A stretch of DNA of 64,000 nucleotides from Erwinia sp. E602 (GCF_018141005.1 NZ_CP046582.1:3844001-3908000), one strand, 5' to 3'. Counted from the first letter of the stretch, positions 54,242 to 62,619 are shown. Numbers and translations are program-made. The notes: a model not told the origin generated them from the sequence alone.

Positions 54242-55132
54242 TTAACTCGGCGAAATCACCGCATACACCACGCTTTTATACTCCCCGGGCGCAGGCAGCT
54301 GATGGTCATGCGAGGATAAGGTGAACTCTATTTCATCGCTGCTTTTCCCGTCATTATCCATTTGTATCGATTTGCCTTTTGTCGCATCGAAACTAAAACC
54401 GGTAGCACACATCCTCAGTGAATCAGTATCATCTGCTGTATTGTTGACCGCGATACACCCTTCAGAATCGATTACTCCCTCACCATTCAGAAATACAGTA
54501 GCTGATGAAGGCCCTTTGCAGGAAGATTCAATTTTAATCTTTCTGCTCAGTCCCGTCTGGAAATTTTGCGCGCTACCTGTAATATTCACTACGGGTTCAG
54601 GGATTGATAATGTACATGAGGATGTTGAATATAGCTTTGCACGTTTTTTTATATCAAAACTCATCAATTCTCTACCAGAAGAATCAACCCTACCCGACTT
54701 AATAACAAGGAAATTTAAATGACCAAGATTCACGTCCTCATCAGTCTTATTAAACAGATAAGACGTACAGTCATAGGTAATCATGTCAATAAAACCATGT
54801 TTAGGAATGAAAATTTTTCTCGGCACTTCTTCATCAAACGCCGATATGCTGACTTCATGCGTTCCCGACCTATCAGCCTCTCTAAATTTAACTTGACAAT
54901 TAGTTGAAACTCTAATGCGCGACAGAGGGATTGAAGGTGCTCTCCCCCCATGAACAAGCCATACTGTCTCAAATTCATCTTCAGGCTTGCCGAATGAGGA
55001 AGTACCACTTGCATATACTGTTGCATGCTTTCCATTTTCAACAATATCTGCCCCAATCGCCGCCAGGCAACTTTCGGGCACCAAAAATAGTAGGCACAGA
55101 CCCGATAACAAAACGTTAATTAATCTCTTCAC
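54242..55132 (-). CDS. two-domain fimbrial adhesin-like protein, cassette 1
   Basis: This adhesin-like protein has signal sequence VKRLINVLLSGLCLLFLVP. Its variable N-domain has the STNCQVKF/TYDCTSY cysteine pair, and the C-domain SSCTLSIPEPVVNITGSAQ leads to YAVISPS. The GTG at 55132 is preferred: it has GGGG 5 nt upstream and gives the same 8-10 nt spacing after the pilin as the other pairs. An ATG at 55156 would overlap the pilin gene. It is the cassette nearest the usher and the one with an intact partner pilin, so it is the likeliest to be assembled. Confidence 0.82.
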   Translation of the reverse strand: MKRLINVLLSGLCLLFLVPESCLAAIGADIVENGKHATVYASGTSSFGKPEDEFETVWLVHGGRAPSIPLSRIRVSTNCQVKFREADRSGTHEVSISAFDEEVPRKIFIPKHGFIDMITYDCTSYLFNKTDEDVNLGHLNFLVIKSGRVDSSGRELMSFDIKKRAKLYSTSSCTLSIPEPVVNITGSAQNFQTGLSRKIKIESSCKGPSSATVFLNGEGVIDSEGCIAVNNTADDTDSLRMCATGFSFDATKGKSIQMDNDGKSSDEIEFTLSSHDHQLPAPGEYKSVVYAVISPS

Positions 55133-55142
55133 ATAAACCCCA

Positions 55143-55679
55143 TTACTGATACTCAAACTTCATATTCACCACCGTACTGAACTCCCCCGCCGTAACACTG
55201 TCTTTGGTGGCAACATATTCTGCTTTATAAGCAAGTGTATTATTCTCGGAGGGTTTCAGTGTACTTATCTCTGTTTCTGAACCGTCAGGATTAAATTTTT
55301 TCGCACCCTTAGCCTGGTAAAAGTACAGGCCCACCCCGATGGCACCGTTACTCTTTGCCTCTATCGCGTTGGCAAAGGAGGTTTTATCATCGGCATCAGC
55401 GCTGCCCGAAGCGCTGACTTTCACTTTGGATGCCGTCGAACCGCAGTCTTCCAGCACAATCTCAATCGTCTTCTCACCCGCGGTGGTGCCCTTACCTTTG
55501 ATATCCCGGTCGGCAACACCATCCAACGTAATGGTCTGCGTCTTTGAGCCGGAAGCAATGGTGCAGGTATTCGCCAGCACACGGCCGGTAATGGTGATAA
55601 CGGCTGAATCACTGGCCGCATGGGCAGCAGCGGTAGTGCCAAGCAGCAGCAGAGTCAGTGCAGTAGTGGTGGTTTTCAT
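55143..55679 (-). CDS. array pilin, copy 1 (intact signal peptide)
   Basis: The 178-residue minor or adaptor-type fimbrial subunit has signal MKTTTTALTLLLLGTTAAAHA followed by ASDSAVITITGRVLANTC. The pilin Cys pair (NTCTIAS, EDCGSTAS) and the C-terminal VVNMKFEYQ are present. The ATG at 55679 has GGAG upstream; a longer frame into the usher spacer is not supported. It differs from copies 2-4 at many more positions than they do from one another and probably represents the parental gene of the array. Being next to adhesin 1, it may act as its adaptor. Confidence 0.9.
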   Translation of the reverse strand: MKTTTTALTLLLLGTTAAAHAASDSAVITITGRVLANTCTIASGSKTQTITLDGVADRDIKGKGTTAGEKTIEIVLEDCGSTASKVKVSASGSADADDKTSFANAIEAKSNGAIGVGLYFYQAKGAKKFNPDGSETEISTLKPSENNTLAYKAEYVATKDSVTAGEFSTVVNMKFEYQ

Positions 55680-55739
55680 AATAATTGTCTCCGTTGAAAT
55701 AAAGGTGTTGTCTCTGTTAATTTTCAAGCCAGCCCGCGG

Positions 55740-58373
55740 TTACGGGCGGCACGCCGCGCTGATTCTGATGACCGGTGCGGTGGTTTTCTCTGCCGGCAGC
55801 CGGTAGCTGAAGCTACACTGCTGATCCGCTGCGGCTCCCCATACGGCACGTACGCTGCCCTTTTCAGGCATGCCGGAGAGGTAAACCTGCCCGTCATCCC
55901 CGACGATGCCGGCGCGCTCGCCGGCGGTGACCATGGTGCCAAACGGCAGCGGCCTGCCCGCCCGCGTCAGGGTCATCAACACCCTGCTGCCGGTGTATCC
56001 CTTAAACCCGGCCCTGACCACCGCGCCCCGCGTTGGTACGACCTGGGTAACGGCCGAATCGACATCGGTGTTATCACCCAGCGTGGCGATGTCCAGCGCG
56101 ACACGGTTTTCACGGTAAACGGACGCGTAGGGCTTAAGGGTGTAGCCACGCCAGTCGGTGCGCACGCCGGTTTCATTTTCTATTCGGGCACCGGCTGCGC
56201 CCGGTGCGGCGATCAGCACGCTGGTTTCCCCCAGCTGCTGACCCAGCGTCAGGCCATCAGCATGCAGCAGCGCGCCGCCGCTGAAACCATAGCTGGTCTG
56301 GCGATAAGAACTGCTGTAGCTGTAGCCCAGATTGCTGCTGCCATAGCCGCCGCGATAACTGGCATTCAGGCTGCCGCTGTCACCCTCGCGGCGCGTCAGC
56401 CCCTGTGATGCACTCCAGCTAAGGTTTCCACCTTCAAGCGCCGTACCGCTGATACCCGCCTGGTGCGAGATCTCACCCTCCTGGTTGCGGCTGGCACTGT
56501 AGGTGGCATACATTGAGCGTGCGTTCTCACTTCCGCCACCGAACAGCGTGTCCAGCGGCATTGACAGTGAGAGGAACACGGATTTATCGGCAGCGGGCTG
56601 GCCGCTCTGCCTGCTGTAGCTCCAGGTCAGCCCGTAGTTAATCCGGCCAGCCATGCCGTTAAAGCCGGCCTGCAACGAGTCGCTGTAGCCGCGGGTATTC
56701 CAGTAGCTCTGCCGCACCCCGGACAGGTAAAGCGAGCCGAGGTTGGCCACCCGCTGGGAGACGCTGGCCTGTACTTTGGCGCGCTTAGTGTTGTAGAGGT
56801 TGTAGTAGTCGGTATACGGCCGTTTGGTCGGCCTGCCGTCGGCATCCACCGTATCGGTGTCATAACGCCAGCCTTCCATTCCTTTCAGCGCCGTTTCATC
56901 CAGCGTGTGGAAGCCCTCGGTAGAGTAGCGATATCCCGTCAGCTGAAAGGTAGTGCCCAGTGTGTTAAGCGATCGCGCGTACAGGAAACGCAGTGACTGC
57001 CCCCGGTGATGACTGCCGTCGGCCAGGGTGCTACTGGCCTGGGTAATATCGACAGAAACGGCACCCAGCGTTCCAAGGTTCAGCCCCATCCCCAGCAGCC
57101 CGGCCAGATAGTTACCGGCATACTGTATGCCGCCGTAACCGGTGATGTTATGTGGGAACCCGTGGATCAGCGTGCCCTGAATAAAGCCCGGCTGGCGGTA
57201 GTTGTCCCCGGAGGCGCGATAACGCCCGGTGGTCAGGCTGTACTTTGTCCGCCCTTCTCGCTGCAGCACCGGAACCGACGAATACGGCACCGTTAAACTT
57301 CTGACGCTACCGTCCGCTTCGGTGACAGTGACCTCCAGGTCGCCGCTGGAATAAACCGGGAACAGGTCGTCAATAGCAAAAGCGCCCGGCGAAACAAAGG
57401 TCTGGTAAACCGTATAACCATTCTGGCGAATGCTGACTTTCGCATTGGTACTGGCCACGCCCCGGATAACCGGAGCAAAACCACGCTGGCTGTCAGGGTA
57501 CATACTGTCATCAGTTGCCAGCTGCACGCCTCTGAAGTTCAGCGAGTCAAAAACATCCCCGTCTGAACTGCCGTCGCCCGCCGTGAAGTTGCTGCGCAGG
57601 GGGATAATGGCCCGCTGGGCATAGGTGTTCAGATGCTGCCAGCGACGCCAGCTGTAACGATCGCTGCGGTATTCGTTCCACGTACGGTAATCGCGTATGC
57701 GCCACGGCCCGATATTGACCCCGCCGTTCAGGTTGAGGTAGCTGCTTCTGCTGTCGCCATAACGTCCGCGACTGTTGCTGCCGCTGTAGCTGTAGTTGAG
57801 CAGTGCGGCGTTGATCCCCTCGTCCCAGCGCTCAGGTGAGATATATCCCCTGGCGCTGTTACGCATCGCCGCCTGCGGCACGCTGACATCAAGCCGCTGA
57901 TGCTCAAAATCAAACGCCGTAAACGCCCCGGCAATGAACTTACCCGGAGAAAGGCAGGCATGCGGGGTTTCGTCAGGAGAAGCGGGGATCTGACGGACGT
58001 CCACTCCCAGTTCCTCAAGGTCGCTGCGCGTCAGGCAGGCCATCAGCCCCGTGCTGTCGTGCACCTCCTGCTGTGCAGTACCGGCTGCCGCCTCGTTAAA
58101 CAGTACAGTGCGGTTACCGGCCTGGCGGCCGTTGATAAACAGATCGACCTGGTAAGGACCGGCAAGCTGTGCGCCGGATTGCTGCAGCCGCGTGATATCT
58201 GCCACCATCGCCGGATCGGATGAAATCAGCTGTGGAGCAAAATAGAGTTCGGCACCTGCGTCCGCCGGCAGCAATGCCAGCCCGACTAACAGTGCCACAA
58301 CGGACAGGGAACGATATGCTGTAACTTCCCTGCCTGCGGCCCGGCGGTTATTCTTCTGAAATAGTTGTTGCAT
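55740..58373 (-). CDS. outer-membrane fimbrial usher (FimD/PapC family)
   Basis: This 877-residue usher threads pilins across the outer membrane. After a signal peptide ending ADAGAE (near residue 42) come the N-terminal chaperone-binding domain (LYFAPQLISSD...), and a 24-strand pore with plug (SPGAFAIDDLFPVYSSGDLEVTV region). Two C-terminal domains end with a disulfide pair (QQCSFSYRLP, ISAACRP). Length is typical for FimD. It lies 43 nt after the chaperone gene and 60 nt before the first array pilin. Confidence 0.95.
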   Translation of the reverse strand: MQQLFQKNNRRAAGREVTAYRSLSVVALLVGLALLPADAGAELYFAPQLISSDPAMVADITRLQQSGAQLAGPYQVDLFINGRQAGNRTVLFNEAAAGTAQQEVHDSTGLMACLTRSDLEELGVDVRQIPASPDETPHACLSPGKFIAGAFTAFDFEHQRLDVSVPQAAMRNSARGYISPERWDEGINAALLNYSYSGSNSRGRYGDSRSSYLNLNGGVNIGPWRIRDYRTWNEYRSDRYSWRRWQHLNTYAQRAIIPLRSNFTAGDGSSDGDVFDSLNFRGVQLATDDSMYPDSQRGFAPVIRGVASTNAKVSIRQNGYTVYQTFVSPGAFAIDDLFPVYSSGDLEVTVTEADGSVRSLTVPYSSVPVLQREGRTKYSLTTGRYRASGDNYRQPGFIQGTLIHGFPHNITGYGGIQYAGNYLAGLLGMGLNLGTLGAVSVDITQASSTLADGSHHRGQSLRFLYARSLNTLGTTFQLTGYRYSTEGFHTLDETALKGMEGWRYDTDTVDADGRPTKRPYTDYYNLYNTKRAKVQASVSQRVANLGSLYLSGVRQSYWNTRGYSDSLQAGFNGMAGRINYGLTWSYSRQSGQPAADKSVFLSLSMPLDTLFGGGSENARSMYATYSASRNQEGEISHQAGISGTALEGGNLSWSASQGLTRREGDSGSLNASYRGGYGSSNLGYSYSSSYRQTSYGFSGGALLHADGLTLGQQLGETSVLIAAPGAAGARIENETGVRTDWRGYTLKPYASVYRENRVALDIATLGDNTDVDSAVTQVVPTRGAVVRAGFKGYTGSRVLMTLTRAGRPLPFGTMVTAGERAGIVGDDGQVYLSGMPEKGSVRAVWGAAADQQCSFSYRLPAEKTTAPVIRISAACRP

Positions 58374-58416
58374 TACTTAGCCCTGACACTGCCGTCAATT
58401 ATCTTCCGGATATGAA

Positions 58417-59112
58417 TTATTTAATCTCTGCGCGAATTTCCGGCGTGGCCGCCCCGAAATCATTGATGGTGCGGTAAGTCACGGCATTACCTGCTCCAGC
58501 ATTCAGCGGCAGAGAAAGCGTGCCGCGTGGGCTTACCATGGCATCAGCGAATGACTGGCTGCCCGCCTTCAGGCCGGCCAGCGTGACATGGTAGGGAGTA
58601 GGATTATCAATACGCAGCTGCGCGCCTGCGCGGTGGAACGTCAGCAGGCCGGGAGCCTTATCTACCGCAGGATGAAGCCCGTCCGGACGCACAAAAAGTT
58701 TGATGCGGGTGGTTGCCGCCAGCAGCAGGATGTTTTTACCTTCGGTCTCTTTTTTGTCCATTGCAGGAATCGCTTTGGTATTAAAGTAATAAAGCGTTTC
58801 CCGATCCGTTTTGGCAGGCTGGCCAACATACATAATACGGAGGGTGTTCTCATTACCCGGCCCACTAACATAAACTGGCGGGGTAACGACAAAATCCTGG
58901 CTCTTTTTTCCGTCCGCCTGTTCAACCCACGACTGCACCATAAAGCTTGCCTTTCCGTCGGTATTACGCACTGACATGCTGGCCTGCTTTTGTCCCGCCG
59001 GATACACCACGCGGGTACCACCGATGGTAATTCCTCCGGCGCTGGCCGTTAACGGAATAAGCGTGACGGCGGACAGCAGCGCTGCACATAACATTTTTTT
59101 TGGTAAAAACAT
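58417..59112 (-). CDS. periplasmic fimbrial chaperone (PapD family)
   Basis: The 231-residue chaperone folds pilins by donor-strand complementation. The signal peptide ends TASA (about residue 25). The family's anchoring Arg is in GTRVVYPAGQ and the Lys in TRIKLFVRP, and the G1 strand alternates as AQLRIDNPTPYHVTL. The two-Ig-domain length is normal and the short F1-G1 loop is of the FGS type. It lies between the major pilin and the usher. Confidence 0.94.
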   Translation of the reverse strand: MFLPKKMLCAALLSAVTLIPLTASAGGITIGGTRVVYPAGQKQASMSVRNTDGKASFMVQSWVEQADGKKSQDFVVTPPVYVSGPGNENTLRIMYVGQPAKTDRETLYYFNTKAIPAMDKKETEGKNILLLAATTRIKLFVRPDGLHPAVDKAPGLLTFHRAGAQLRIDNPTPYHVTLAGLKAGSQSFADAMVSPRGTLSLPLNAGAGNAVTYRTINDFGAATPEIRAEIK

Positions 59113-59149
59113 AATCGTTCCCTTAAAAATTTAAATAAAGCCTGATATT

Positions 59150-59182
59150 CTGTCTGTACGGCATTAAGCGCCGTACAGACAG
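59150..59182 (-). promoter_or_regulatory. 13-bp perfect stem-loop between major pilin and chaperone genes
   Basis: CTGTCTGTACGGC (59150-59162) pairs perfectly with 59170-59182 across a 7-nt loop. No T-run follows on the minus strand. Such structures protect and separate abundant pilin mRNA from distal messages in other fimbrial operons; the same role here is inference. Confidence 0.8.
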
Positions 59183-59194
59183 GGGTAAATACGA

Positions 59195-59794
59195 TTACTC
59201 GTAGTTCACCTTAAAATCGACAATGGCATTAGCTGAACCGGCAACAACATCTTTATCGGTAGCTACATAGGCTGCACTGAATGGAATCTCATTGCTGCCG
59301 GACACAATTTTCTGAGCTTCAGTCGCGGTGCTGCCATCAACTTTCACCGCCTTGTTGTTCTGATAAATCTGAATGCCAACGTTGGTGGCGCTTTCACCTG
59401 CAGCTCCCTCACCGGACTGAACAGCGAGGGTGGTATCGTCACCAGCAGTTGCCCCGCTAAAGGTGATGGAGGCACTGGTATAGCTGGCTGCTTTGCCCGG
59501 ATCCACCGGCTCCTCCGGCTCCTCTGCTGAAGATAAATTACATCCGCTCAGTTTAATGGTGAAGGGTACAGAGCCGCTGGCATCACCCTTAGCAACAAGG
59601 CGGTTTGCCGGAACCTGACCCAGGCGAACCGTTTGCCCGTCGGTGGTATTATCTACCGCACAGGGAGCGGCGACGACTGAACCTTCAAATTTAATTTTCC
59701 CGCCATCAACGGTAACTTTTTTCTCTGCAGCATGGCCGGAAAAAGAGGCCATAACCAGGGCAGGCATTAATGCTGCAATAGCGATTTTTTTCAT
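59195..59794 (-). CDS. major fimbrial subunit (FimA-type pilin)
   Basis: This 199-residue pilin has a signal peptide ending SGHA (residue 22). The donor-strand-like N-terminal extension KVTVDGGKIKFEGSVV is followed by the disulfide Cys C45 (VAAPCAVD) and C84 (LSGCNLSS). The C-terminal beta strand ends VDFKVNYE. An acidic proline loop (residues ~90-99, AEEPEEPVDPG) follows the second Cys. It is the first gene of the operon, so it is expected to be the most abundant product and to form the rod. Confidence 0.93.
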   Translation of the reverse strand: MKKIAIAALMPALVMASFSGHAAEKKVTVDGGKIKFEGSVVAAPCAVDNTTDGQTVRLGQVPANRLVAKGDASGSVPFTIKLSGCNLSSAEEPEEPVDPGKAASYTSASITFSGATAGDDTTLAVQSGEGAAGESATNVGIQIYQNNKAVKVDGSTATEAQKIVSGSNEIPFSAAYVATDKDVVAGSANAIVDFKVNYE

Positions 59795-60360
59795 AAAAAC
59801 AGATCCTTATTTCTGGTGGTAGACAATAAATTCATCATTTGAAATGATGGAAAAAACATCGCAAACAATCAACACTGGATAGAGATCAACTAACAACTCT
59901 GGTTAATTAGTGAAATTCAGATACCAGGCACAACCCTCGGAAATACATAAAAATAATCACTTTAAAATCTAATTAAATAATGATTTATATCTTTATGTGA
60001 AATAGCCAATCAGTTAACCCTGGGTTGAGTTGCGATATTTATGGTGGATGAGAATATCTTTACACCGCCTTCCCAACAAGAATTATCACCTTAAAATGCG
60101 ATAAATAAAAAAAATCAAAAAATCAAAAAATTTAAAAATAATTAAAAAGAAATAAAATATCACCTTAAAAAATGCCCTACCCCCGAATATCATCACCCGG
60201 CTTATTGCCAAAACGGCTTTGACTTTTTCCTGGTGTACAAGCCCTGTAACCACACGCGTGTAACAAGGAGGGTTACCAAACGGATTATCTCCACGGTGGC
60301 AGCGTGGTAGACTGTGCGCCGAAATCAACGGCAAATTCCACAGATATAGCGAGTATCCCT
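59795..60360. promoter_or_regulatory. A+T-rich region between fimbrial operon and mtnN
   Basis: No protein gene is seen in this 566-nt stretch. It contains a 17-nt palindrome CATCATTTGAAATGATG (59833-59849) 39 nt before the major pilin start. Two direct copies of TATCACCTTAAAA begin near 60084 and 60159, with long A-rich runs between them. It should hold the fimbrial promoter and its regulators' sites, and the mtnN promoter. I see no invertible-switch repeats and no recombinase gene. Confidence 0.6.
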
Positions 60361-61056
60361 ATGAAAGCAGGCATTATTGGTGCAATGGAACAGGAAGTCA
60401 CACTGCTGCGTGACAGGATCGAAAACCGTCAGACGCTGAGCCTGGCCGGGTGTGAAATCTATACCGGCACGCTGAATGGCGTGGAAGTGGCACTGCTGAA
60501 ATCCGGCATTGGTAAAGTCTCGGCCGCGCTGGGCACCACCCTGCTGCTGCAGCTGTGCAAGCCGGACGTGGTGATCAACACCGGTTCCGCCGGTGGCCTG
60601 GCGCCGACGCTGAAGGTGGGCGATATCGTGGTATCGACCGAGGTCCGCTATCACGATGCCGACGTCACCGCGTTTGGCTATGAGCCGGGCCAGATGGCCG
60701 CCTGCCCGCCGGCCTTTATCGCCGACGACGCGCTGATCGCCGCCGCTGAAGCCTGCATCAGCGAGCTTAACCTCAACGCCGTGCGTGGCCTGGTGGTCAG
60801 CGGTGACGCCTTTATCAACGGCGCTGAACCGCTGGCACGCATCCGCAATACCTTCCCACAGGCGGTGGCGGTGGAGATGGAAGCCACCGCGATCGGCCAC
60901 GTTTGCCATCAGTTTGGCACGCCTTTTGTGGTGGTGCGGGCGATCTCCGACGTTGCCGACCAGGAATCTCACCTCAGCTTTGACGAGTTCCTCAGCGTGG
61001 CCGCCGGGCAGTCGTCGCTGATGGTGGAAGCCCTGCTGAACCGGCTGCGTGCGTAA
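60361..61056 (+). CDS. mtnN: 5'-methylthioadenosine/S-adenosylhomocysteine nucleosidase
   Basis: The 231-residue Pfs enzyme cleaves MTA and SAH (and 5'-deoxyadenosine) to adenine and a thio-ribose, feeding methionine salvage and AI-2 precursor formation. The start [18 protein letters not shown] and the catalytic [12 protein letters not shown] and [10 protein letters not shown] regions match E. coli. The ATG at 60361 is preferred to one 19 codons upstream. It overlaps btuF by 8 nt. Confidence 0.97.
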   Translation: MKAGIIGAMEQEVTLLRDRIENRQTLSLAGCEIYTGTLNGVEVALLKSGIGKVSAALGTTLLLQLCKPDVVINTGSAGGLAPTLKVGDIVVSTEVRYHDADVTAFGYEPGQMAACPPAFIADDALIAAAEACISELNLNAVRGLVVSGDAFINGAEPLARIRNTFPQAVAVEMEATAIGHVCHQFGTPFVVVRAISDVADQESHLSFDEFLSVAAGQSSLMVEALLNRLRA

Positions 61057-61861
61057 CTACCGCACCGCGCTGCTGCTGTGGCTGACCCTTTTCAGCCTCA
61101 GCACGGCCGCCGCGCCACGGGTGGTGACGCTGGCACCCAACCTGACCGAGCTGGCCTTTGCTGCCGGCATCACGCCGGTCGGCGTCAGCGACCACTCCGA
61201 CTTCCCACCTGCCGCCATGCAGGTAGTCCGGGTGGCGAACTGGCAGGGGATTAACAGTGAACGCCTGCTGCGGCTGAAGCCGGACGTGGTGGTGGCCTGG
61301 CGCGGCGGCACCCCGCAGCGCCAGATGGACCAGCTGCAGGCGCTGGGCATTCAGGTGCTGTGGCTGGCCCCGGATTCGGTAAGCCAGCTGACCGCCAGCC
61401 TGCGCCAGCTGGCCCCGTACAGCCCGCACCCTGAGCAGGCTGAGCAGGCGGCACAGCGGTTACAGCAGCAGTTCAGCGCGCTGAAACAGCGCTATGGGGC
61501 GAACGTGCCACAGCGGGTGTTTCTGCAGTTTGGCAGCAAACCGCTGTTCACCGCGGCGGGCAACACCCTGCAGAATGAAGTGCTGCAGCTGTGCGGCGGG
61601 CAGAATATCTTTGCTGACAGCCGGGTACCCTGGCCGCAGGTCAGCCGCGAGCAGGTCTTATCGCGTCAGCCACAGGCTATCGTGGCCCCAGGCGATGCAG
61701 ACCGCGCACGACAGCTGGCCGCCTTCTGGCAACCGCAGCTGCCCGTTAAGGTAATTGTCCTTAATGATGACTGGATCAGCCGCGCCGGGCCGCGTATTAT
61801 TCTGGCCGCACAACAGTTGTGCAGTCAGCTGCAGCAGGCTGGCACAACGCAGGCACACTGA
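61049..61861 (+). CDS. btuF: vitamin B12-binding periplasmic protein BtuF
   Basis: This 270-residue cluster A-II binding protein delivers cobalamin to BtuCD. A signal peptide ([18 protein letters not shown]) leads into [17 protein letters not shown], typical of the family. Two lobes are joined by a long helix. The start is GTG within the end of mtnN, as in E. coli, so the two are translationally coupled. yadS, which follows btuF in E. coli, is missing. Confidence 0.95.
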   Translation: MRNYRTALLLWLTLFSLSTAAAPRVVTLAPNLTELAFAAGITPVGVSDHSDFPPAAMQVVRVANWQGINSERLLRLKPDVVVAWRGGTPQRQMDQLQALGIQVLWLAPDSVSQLTASLRQLAPYSPHPEQAEQAAQRLQQQFSALKQRYGANVPQRVFLQFGSKPLFTAAGNTLQNEVLQLCGGQNIFADSRVPWPQVSREQVLSRQPQAIVAPGDADRARQLAAFWQPQLPVKVIVLNDDWISRAGPRIILAAQQLCSQLQQAGTTQAH

Positions 61862-61942
61862 AATCGCCACTTTTGCGATTAAAGCTCCCGCAAAAAAAGC
61901 CGTTAATAAGAAATCAGGCCGCGGTTTATCGCCAGGCCATTC

Positions 61943-61961
61943 CGGGCAATTGCCCGTTTTT
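61943..61961 (+). terminator. terminator-like hairpin after btuF
   Basis: CGGGC-AATT-GCCCG (61943-61956) is followed by five T. It lies only 19 nt before the next start codon, so it may also act as an attenuator for the following gene. Confidence 0.65.
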
Positions 61962-61980
61962 GTTCCACCAGGAAAACACC

Positions 61981-62235
61981 ATGAAAGCCGCTTATCTGGC
62001 CCTCGGGCTGATAATGACGGGATATGCCGGTGCCGCCACCACGGAAGGCAGCGTCAGCGTAACGCTAACGATTACCACGCGTTGCAGCGTGGACGGGAAG
62101 AGGCTCAACAGCGCCGTAAACCCGGATATCGCCTGTGGTCAGCAGAGTGACGCGCAGCCGAAAGTCACCCAGACGGTGACGGAGCCGGCTACGGCGTCGC
62201 AGGATGAACAGAGATTAGTGACCGTCGAATGGTAG
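61981..62235 (+). CDS. small secreted protein of unknown function
   Basis: This is an 84-residue protein I do not recognise. A clear signal peptide (MKAAYLALGLIMTGYAGA) is followed by a short mature part with two Cys (TTRCSVDGK, DIACGQQ). The stretch GSVSVTLTITTRCSV resembles the first strand and cysteine of secreted beta-sandwich/pilin-like domains, but the protein is too short for a full pilin. A CAGGA ribosome site precedes the ATG. It occupies the position of yadS in E. coli. Confidence 0.75.
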   Translation: MKAAYLALGLIMTGYAGAATTEGSVSVTLTITTRCSVDGKRLNSAVNPDIACGQQSDAQPKVTQTVTEPATASQDEQRLVTVEW

Positions 62236-62274
62236 TGAACAGACCCGGCAGCGGAGCTGCCGGGTTATGTCACA

Positions 62275-62619
62275 TCAGATACTGAAGGAAGAACCACAGC
62301 CGCAGGTGGTTTTAGCATTCGGGTTAGTGACCACAAAGCGTGACCCTTCCAGCCCCTCGGTGTAGTCCACCGAACCGCCCACCAGATACTGCAGGCTCAT
62401 CGGATCCACCACCAGCGCCACGCCCGCTTTCTCAATGGTCATGTCGCCATCGTTAATTTTGTCGTCAAAGGTAAACCCGTACTGGAAACCGCTGCAACCG
62501 CCACCGGTGATATAAACGCGCAGTTTCAGATCCGGATTGTCTTCATCCGAAATCAGGTTTTTGACCTTGCTGGCCGCTGCTTCGGTAAATTGCAGAGGCA
62601 GTGCTACTTCATCGCTCAT
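62275..62619 (-). CDS. erpA: iron-sulfur cluster insertion protein ErpA
   Basis: The 114-residue A-type carrier delivers Fe-S clusters, including to isoprenoid enzymes IspG/H. The three cluster cysteines are present in GGGCSGF and [11 protein letters not shown] at the C-terminus. The ATG at 62619 ([11 protein letters not shown]) matches E. coli; a 7-codon upstream extension is not supported. It is divergent from hemL; clcA, between them in E. coli, is missing. Confidence 0.98.
   Translation of the reverse strand: MSDEVALPLQFTEAAASKVKNLISDEDNPDLKLRVYITGGGCSGFQYGFTFDDKINDGDMTIEKAGVALVVDPMSLQYLVGGSVDYTEGLEGSRFVVTNPNAKTTCGCGSSFSI

Larger units (their letters stand above)
49493..55679 (-). repeat. 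tandem pilin + adhesin cassette array (4 pairs plus 2 remnants)
   Basis: Four pilin/adhesin pairs are repeated head to tail: 55679-54242, 54211-52811, 52780-51232 and 51201-49622. Each unit is about 1.4-1.6 kb. Pilin copies 2-4 are nearly identical. Adhesin 3' halves are strongly conserved while their 5' halves are divergent and visibly richer in A+T. Remnants at 50534-50674 and 49493-49591 show further lost units. Confidence 0.9.

Noticed and set aside
55143..55156. ATG at 55156 as the start of adhesin 1
   Set aside because: It would overlap the pilin gene and add non-signal residues; the GTG at 55132 has a GGGG ribosome site and the spacing seen at the other pairs.
59795..60360. Invertible fim-type promoter switch
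   Set aside because: I found no pair of inverted repeats bracketing a promoter and no FimB/FimE-like recombinase gene in the window.
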